Assembly (NCBI RefSeq): GCF_900105905.1
Contig: NZ_FNSV01000005.1
Coordinates: 6,076,001-6,140,000 of the forward strand
Source of the DNA: Rhodococcus koreensis
Lineage (GTDB): Bacteria > Actinomycetota > Actinomycetes > Mycobacteriales > Mycobacteriaceae
Length of the DNA: 64,000 nucleotides
Direction of reading: 5' to 3'
Part shown: positions 60,396-64,000 of the stretch, piece after piece
Numbering within the stretch: position 1 is the first letter of the stretch
Layout: every line of letters starts with the position of its first letter
Translations under genes and position numbers: made by a program
Notes under the pieces: model-generated
The model's database searches: none
What the model saw: the letters and a program-made list of their open reading frames with translations, nothing else
Told to the model about the DNA's origin: nothing

Positions 60396-61013
60396 GTGAC
60401 CAGGATCGGCGACCGAACCCCCGCACCCTCCGACCGCGGTGGGCGTCCCGCGGCGACCAGTGCGCACGAGCTGGCAGCGGTGGCGCAGCGGCTGTTCCTC
60501 ACCCATGGGTTCGAGCAGACGAGCGTCGACGACATCGCCGCGGAGGTCGGCATCAGCCGCCGCACCTTCTTCCGCTACTTCCCGTCCAAGGCCGATGTCC
60601 TCTGGGTCGAGTCGGACGCCGAACTGGCCAGGCTGTGCGAACAACTCTCGGCCGGTCTGCCGGCCGAGCCGTACCGGACGGTCGTCGCACGCGCGGTGAT
60701 CGGGGCCCTGCACGTTCCCGAAGACCAGCACGAGTGGGCGCGGCACCGGGCTCAGTTGGTGCTCAGCGTCCCGGCGGTGCAGGTGCACGCCGCGGCCCGG
60801 CACGCCGCGTGGCGTGCTGCGGCCACCGAGTTCGCCAGCGTCCGATCGGGGGAGCCGGCGACCGCACTGTTCCCGACAGCGGTCGGGTACGCGGTGGTGG
60901 CGGCTGTTCACACCGCGCACGAGTTCTGGCTTACCAACCCGGGCGTTGACCTCGACGAGGCCCTCGCCCGGTCGCTCGATCTCCTGCTGCCACCGGAGCC
61001 CGCCACCCGGTGA
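60396..61013 (+). CDS. TetR family regulator, MftR-like
   Basis: 205 residues starting at GTG 60396. The sequence GRPAATSAHELAAVAQRLFL and VDDIAAEVGISRRTFFRYFPSKADVLW closely resembles MftR, the repressor of the mycofactocin cluster, which responds to acyl-CoA. The mft biosynthesis genes are not in the window. Divergent from two mycofactocin-type SDRs, it is likely a paralogue controlling them (inference). Confidence 0.85.
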   Translation: MTRIGDRTPAPSDRGGRPAATSAHELAAVAQRLFLTHGFEQTSVDDIAAEVGISRRTFFRYFPSKADVLWVESDAELARLCEQLSAGLPAEPYRTVVARAVIGALHVPEDQHEWARHRAQLVLSVPAVQVHAAARHAAWRAAATEFASVRSGEPATALFPTAVGYAVVAAVHTAHEFWLTNPGVDLDEALARSLDLLLPPEPATR

Positions 61014-61053
61014 GGTCGCCGCGCTCGACGACACGGCGCGCCACCGTGACCCC

Positions 61054-61099
61054 CATGTGAGTGGCAAAGCGTGTTCGGGCACTCTTTTCCACTCACGTA
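61054..61099. terminator. Bidirectional hairpin (dispersed hairpin copy 6)
   Basis: 46-nt imperfect palindrome with CATGTGAGTGGCAAAGCGTG on the left and CACTCTTTTCCACTCACGTA on the right. It lies between convergent TetR genes, and the stop codon of the leftward one (61095-61093) is inside it. Confidence 0.75.
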
Positions 61100-61689
61100 C
61101 GGGAGGGGCGCCATTCCTCCAGCTGTTCGACGGCGGTGTTCGCGACCGCGACGGCCTCGTCGCGGTCGACCCGCGACAGCAGGAGGGCGCTGACGGACAG
61201 GGACGTCAGGAGCCGGGCTCGGTGCTGCAGGGTGGCGGCCGGGGCGTCGGGGTCGTGGGCGCGGAGTGCGTGGGTGAGCGCCCCGGACAGTTCACGCTGG
61301 TAGCTCTCGACGACGGACCGTTGCGTGTCGTCGTGCGCGGCGAAACCGGCGGCACTGTTGAGCAGCAGGCAGCCGCGGCCGGGGGTTTCGTCGGGGAGGG
61401 AGGCGAGGGCGCCGGCGAGGCTGCGGTAGTAGCGCGAGGCGGCGTCGGGGCGGGTGGGCTCGTCGGTCAGGATGCGGAGCCGGGGGCGCACCACCCGGTC
61501 CAAGTAGTCGTGCACTGCGGCGTCGTAGAGTCCGCGTTTGCTGGTGAAGGCGTTGTAGAGGCTCGACCGATTCAAACCGGTGACGCGCTCGAGGTCGGGT
61601 ATCGACGTGGCTTCGAAGCCCTTGTCCCAGAACAGGTCGCGGGCGCGGCCGACCACCTCGGCCGTGTCGAAGTCCTGCGTGCGCGGCAT
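61093..61689 (-). CDS. TetR family regulator
   Basis: 198 residues from the ATG at 61689, behind GTGAGGATCG. The HTH is VGRARDLFWDKGFEATSIPD and LERVTGLNRSSLYNAFTSKR, typical of AcrR/TetR_C_16-like proteins. The C-terminal domain has GRGCLLLNSAAGFAAHDDTQ, with the Cys found in NemR-like regulators. Divergent from a DUF1304 gene across a strong palindromic operator, it likely represses itself, DUF1304 and possibly the following MDR oxidoreductase. The last residues are encoded by the terminator hairpin. Confidence 0.88.
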   Translation of the reverse strand: MPRTQDFDTAEVVGRARDLFWDKGFEATSIPDLERVTGLNRSSLYNAFTSKRGLYDAAVHDYLDRVVRPRLRILTDEPTRPDAASRYYRSLAGALASLPDETPGRGCLLLNSAAGFAAHDDTQRSVVESYQRELSGALTHALRAHDPDAPAATLQHRARLLTSLSVSALLLSRVDRDEAVAVANTAVEQLEEWRPSRT

Positions 61690-61710
61690 GACGATCCTCA
61701 CTCGTGGTTG

Positions 61711-61750
61711 TGAAACGACCATTTCAGTATATATTGAAATGGTCAGTTCA
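61711..61750. promoter_or_regulatory. Large palindromic operator between TetR and DUF1304 genes
   Basis: GACCATTTCA (61717-61726) and TGAAATGGTC (61735-61744) are perfect inverted arms with an 8-nt AT spacer; outer TGAA/TTCA pairs extend symmetry to 40 bp. It overlaps the likely promoters of both divergent genes. Confidence 0.75.
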
Positions 61751-61769
61751 GAACGAGGAGGGGTTTCGT

Positions 61770-62156
61770 ATGGTCGCCGCGGGTCTTGTTCTTGCCGCAC
61801 TCGCCAGTGCGCTACACGTATACATCTTCGTGCTCGAGTCCGTCCTCTGGACGGCGCCGCGCACCCGCGCGACGTTCGGGACCAGCGCCGAAGAGGCCGC
61901 CGCCACCCGGGAGCTTGCCTTCAACCAGGGCTTCTACAACCTCTTCCTCGCGATCGTGACGGCAGTCGGCATCGTCGCCGTGATCATCGGCGCCACCGCC
62001 GTCGGATCGGCCCTCATCTTCGCCGGCGCGGGCTCCATGCTGCTCGCGGCGCTCGTACTCCTGCTGTCGTCGCCCGGCAAGGCTCGCGCGGCGATCACCC
62101 AGGGGACGCTGCCGCTGCTCGCCGTCGTCCTCCTCGCGCTCGGACTGGCGCTGTGA
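61770..62156 (+). CDS. DUF1304 membrane protein
   Basis: 128 residues from ATG 61770, behind GAGGAGGGG. Four helices: VAAGLVLAALASALHVYIFV, LFLAIVTAVGIVAVIIGATA and two at the C-terminus. HVYIFVLESVLW and AFNQGFYNLFLA are DUF1304 signatures. The function is not known; it is often TetR-controlled and near oxidoreductases. It precedes the MDR oxidoreductase by 25 nt and is probably co-transcribed with it. Confidence 0.88.
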   Translation: MVAAGLVLAALASALHVYIFVLESVLWTAPRTRATFGTSAEEAAATRELAFNQGFYNLFLAIVTAVGIVAVIIGATAVGSALIFAGAGSMLLAALVLLLSSPGKARAAITQGTLPLLAVVLLALGLAL

Positions 62157-62181
62157 CCTCAGAAGTATCGAAAGGAACACC

Positions 62182-63186
62182 ATGCCGTCGAGCACCCAGA
62201 TTCAACTGATCAACCGGCCGGTGGGCTGGCCCACCCAGGACGACTTCCGCACCGCCTCCGTCGAGTTGCCCGCACTCGGGCCCGAGCAGGTGCGCGTGCA
62301 TAACGAGTTCGTCTCGGTCGACCCCTACATGCGCGGCCGGATGAACGATGTGAAGTCGTACATCCCGCCGTTCGTGCTGGGCGAGACGATGACCGGCGGG
62401 GCCGTCGGTCGCGTCGTCGAATCCACCGCCGCCACCCATCCGGTCGGCTCGGTGGTCGTCCACGACCTCGGGTGGCGCGACGTCGCGCAGGGTGACGCCT
62501 CGGCGTTCCGCATGGTCGAAGAGATTCCGGGAGTGCCGATCTCGGCCTACCTCGGGATTCTCGGACTGACCGGGCTCACCGCCTACGTCGGCCTCGTGCA
62601 CATCGCCCACCTGAAGGCCGGCGACGCCGTGTTCATCTCCGGAGCCGCGGGAGCGGTCGGGACCGCCGCCGGACAGATCGCGCGACTCGAGGGCGCGTCC
62701 CGGGTCATCGGATCCGCCGGGTCCGCGGAGAAGGTCGCGCTGCTGACCGACCGGTACGGATACGACGCCGCCTTCGACTACAAGCAGGCGCCGGTGCGCG
62801 AGCAGCTTCGCGGACTCGCGGGCGACGGCATCGACGTCTACTTCGACAATGTCGGCGGCGATCACCTCGAGGCCGCCCTCGACGTCATGCGCCCCGGCGG
62901 GCGGGCCGCACTGTGCGGCGCGATCGCGGCGTACAACGCCACCGAGCGCACGCCCGGCCCCGACAACATGGTGAACATCATCAGCCGCGGTCTCACCCTC
63001 GAGGGCTTCACCCTCGGCAACTACACCCACGTGTTCCCCGAGTTCGCCGCCAAGATGGGACCGTGGCTCGCGTCCGGCGACGTGGTGCACGACGAGACCG
63101 TCGTCGACGGCATCGAGAACTCGGTCGACGCGTTCTTGCAGCTCATGCGCGGCGCGAACGTCGGGAAGATGCTGGTGAAGGTGTAG
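62182..63186 (+). CDS. NADP-dependent medium-chain oxidoreductase (CurA/LTB4DH-like)
   Basis: 334 residues behind GAAAGGAACACC. The MDR fold of leukotriene-B4 dehydrogenase/curcumin reductase type: FVSVDPYMRGRMNDVKSYIP, FVLGETMTGGAVGRVVEST, VFISGAAGAVGTAAGQIARL (cofactor loop), DVYFDNVGGDHLEAALDVMR and ALCGAIAAYNATERTPGPDN. No zinc ligands. It reduces activated C=C bonds of enones. Together with TetR and DUF1304 it could form an electrophile-response unit (inference). Confidence 0.9.
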   Translation: MPSSTQIQLINRPVGWPTQDDFRTASVELPALGPEQVRVHNEFVSVDPYMRGRMNDVKSYIPPFVLGETMTGGAVGRVVESTAATHPVGSVVVHDLGWRDVAQGDASAFRMVEEIPGVPISAYLGILGLTGLTAYVGLVHIAHLKAGDAVFISGAAGAVGTAAGQIARLEGASRVIGSAGSAEKVALLTDRYGYDAAFDYKQAPVREQLRGLAGDGIDVYFDNVGGDHLEAALDVMRPGGRAALCGAIAAYNATERTPGPDNMVNIISRGLTLEGFTLGNYTHVFPEFAAKMGPWLASGDVVHDETVVDGIENSVDAFLQLMRGANVGKMLVKV

Positions 63187-63190
63187 CCAC

Positions 63191-63235
63191 CCGTGCGCGG
63201 CTCAGGAGTCCAGAGACTCGTTAACCGCGCACAGG
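63191..63235. terminator. Bidirectional hairpin (dispersed hairpin copy 7)
   Basis: CCGTGCGCGG (63191-63200) and CCGCGCACAGG (63225-63235) form the outer stem; GAGTC and GACTC (63206-63219) form an inner one. It lies between the convergent oxidoreductase and xylulokinase genes and is followed by GCGCGTCAGCGCC, a relative of the GGCGCGAAGCGCC module near copies 1 and 4. Confidence 0.65.
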
Positions 63236-63239
63236 CGCG

Positions 63240-64000
63240 TCAGCGCCTCACGGAGGAGTACCGCTCGCGGACGTCGGGTGCCGGGTCCGCCTCGAAGCGC
63301 CGGGTGGACGTCTGGCTCCACTGCGGCGGCTCCGGGGTCCCGGCCAGGGTCCAGGCCGCTTGACGGCACGCGCCGATCGCGACGTATTCCGCCGGCTGCG
63401 GCACGAGGACCGGCGCCCCGAAGATGGCGGGCGCGAGTTCACACAGTGCCTGTGAGCGGGCACCGCCGCCGATCAAGAGGATCCGACGCACGGTGACGCC
63501 CTGGGCGATCAGGTGGTCGATGCCTTCCGCCAGACCGCACAGCAGCCCCTCGACGGCCGCGCGAGCGAGGTGGGCGGGCGTCGAATTCGCCAGCCGCAGA
63601 CCGTGAACGGAGCCGGCGGCGTCGGGACGGTTGGGGGTGCGTTCGCCCTCGAAGTACGGCACCATCACCAGGCCGCCGCTGCCGGACGGCGCCGACAGCG
63701 CCAGCCGCGACAGCTCGTCGTGATCGACCCCCAGTAGCGAGGCGGTCGCGTCGAGGACCCGGGCGGCGTTCAGCGTGCACACGAGCGGCAGCTGGCGTCC
63801 GGTGGCGTCGGCGAAGCCGGCGACGAAACCGCCCGGATCGTTCGCCGGTGTCACGGACACCGCGGACACGACGCCCGACGTTCCCACGGAGACGACGACG
63901 TCGCCCTCCTGGGCGTCGAGGGCGAGTGCTGCGGCGGCGTTGTCCCCGGTGCCCGGTCCGACGGCGGCACCCCAGCGGGTCTCACCGATCCGCTCGGCGG
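63240..64000 (-). CDS. xylB: Xylulokinase-like FGGY carbohydrate kinase, partial (N-terminus off window)
   Basis: About 253 C-terminal codons are visible and the frame is open to the right edge. FGGY second-domain features: VGPGTGDNAAAALALDAQEG, VVVSVGTSGVVSAVSVTPAN, VMVPYFEGERTPNRPDAAGS, ARAAVEGLLCGLAEGIDHLI and RRILLIGGGARSQALCELAP, the last being the conserved C-terminal FGGY signature. These fit xylulokinase, which phosphorylates D-xylulose. It converges on the MDR oxidoreductase gene. Confidence 0.88.
   Translation of the reverse strand, partial: AERIGETRWGAAVGPGTGDNAAAALALDAQEGDVVVSVGTSGVVSAVSVTPANDPGGFVAGFADATGRQLPLVCTLNAARVLDATASLLGVDHDELSRLALSAPSGSGGLVMVPYFEGERTPNRPDAAGSVHGLRLANSTPAHLARAAVEGLLCGLAEGIDHLIAQGVTVRRILLIGGGARSQALCELAPAIFGAPVLVPQPAEYVAIGACRQAAWTLAGTPEPPQWSQTSTRRFEADPAPDVRERYSSVRR

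Noticed and set aside
1..64000. CRISPR arrays, tRNA/rRNA genes, insertion sequences, prophage
   Set aside because: No regularly spaced direct repeats, no cloverleaf or rRNA-like sequence, and no transposase or integrase motifs were seen; the repeated palindromes are single hairpins, not arrays.

Overview
The window looks like chromosome from a high-GC actinobacterium, most likely a large-genome Rhodococcus close to R. jostii or R. opacus. The grounds are very high GC, frequent GTG starts and ATGA/GTGA stop-start overlaps, mycofactocin-type dehydrogenases, an actinobacterial phenylacetate gene order and dense small-molecule catabolism. This is judged from the encoded proteins, not from a database search. 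I saw no rRNA, tRNA, CRISPR array, integrase or transposase.

Layout. (1) 1-3378: acyl-CoA genes (MaoC-type hydratase cut by the window edge, CitE-like lyase, divergent acyl-CoA dehydrogenase) with a GntR/UTRA regulator. (2) 3437-9233: a secreted GH5-like hydrolase and a 1,494-residue SF1 helicase with a C-terminal PD-(D/E)XK nuclease, a possible defence protein. (3) 9255-22049: a complete phenylacetate (paa) catabolon in three units, paaZ-ethD-paaI leftward, thiolase-paaF-paaH-paaG rightward, and paaABCDE-paaK-araC rightward. Three copies of a PaaR-like operator (ACCG-N6-CGGT) sit at the promoters, but no TetR-type paaR is adjacent. (4) 22145-34058: genes matching the complete indole-3-acetate (iac) set (iacA, B, I, C, D, E, F in one operon, iacG and iacH around a Na+/solute symporter and its DUF485 partner), with a FixL/FixJ-type two-component pair in place of the usual MarR regulator.

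(5) 34156-44822: an amine-oxidation block, with copper amine oxidase, APC permease, DUF5134 membrane protein and an amidohydrolase broken by an in-frame amber codon, then TetR, SMR pump, NDMA-dependent alcohol dehydrogenase, aldehyde dehydrogenase and a divergent XRE-cupin regulator. (6) 44905-58320: a truncated AraC-type regulator, an ammonium transporter, a HutD-like protein and TetR, then two divergent operons. One is a dimethylamine-monooxygenase-like set (cupin, DmmA-like, reductase, DUF3445 haem subunit). The other encodes a FAD amine/amino-acid oxidoreductase, a type III glutamine synthetase/gamma-glutamylmethylamide synthetase-like enzyme, three separate glutamate-synthase-type domains (MgsA/B/C or GlxB/C/D) and an M20 amidohydrolase. 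Together they could demethylate dimethylamine and move methylamine nitrogen into glutamate. (7) 58526-64000: two mycofactocin-type SDRs, a divergent MftR-like TetR, a TetR/DUF1304 divergent pair with a strong palindromic operator, an MDR oxidoreductase and the C-terminal part of a xylulokinase.

A notable non-coding feature is a family of about 46-nt hairpins at 9226, 22068, 47639, 57007, 58325, 61054 and 63191. Six of the seven lie exactly between convergent genes and some include stop codons, so they are probably bidirectional terminators spread as a short dispersed repeat.
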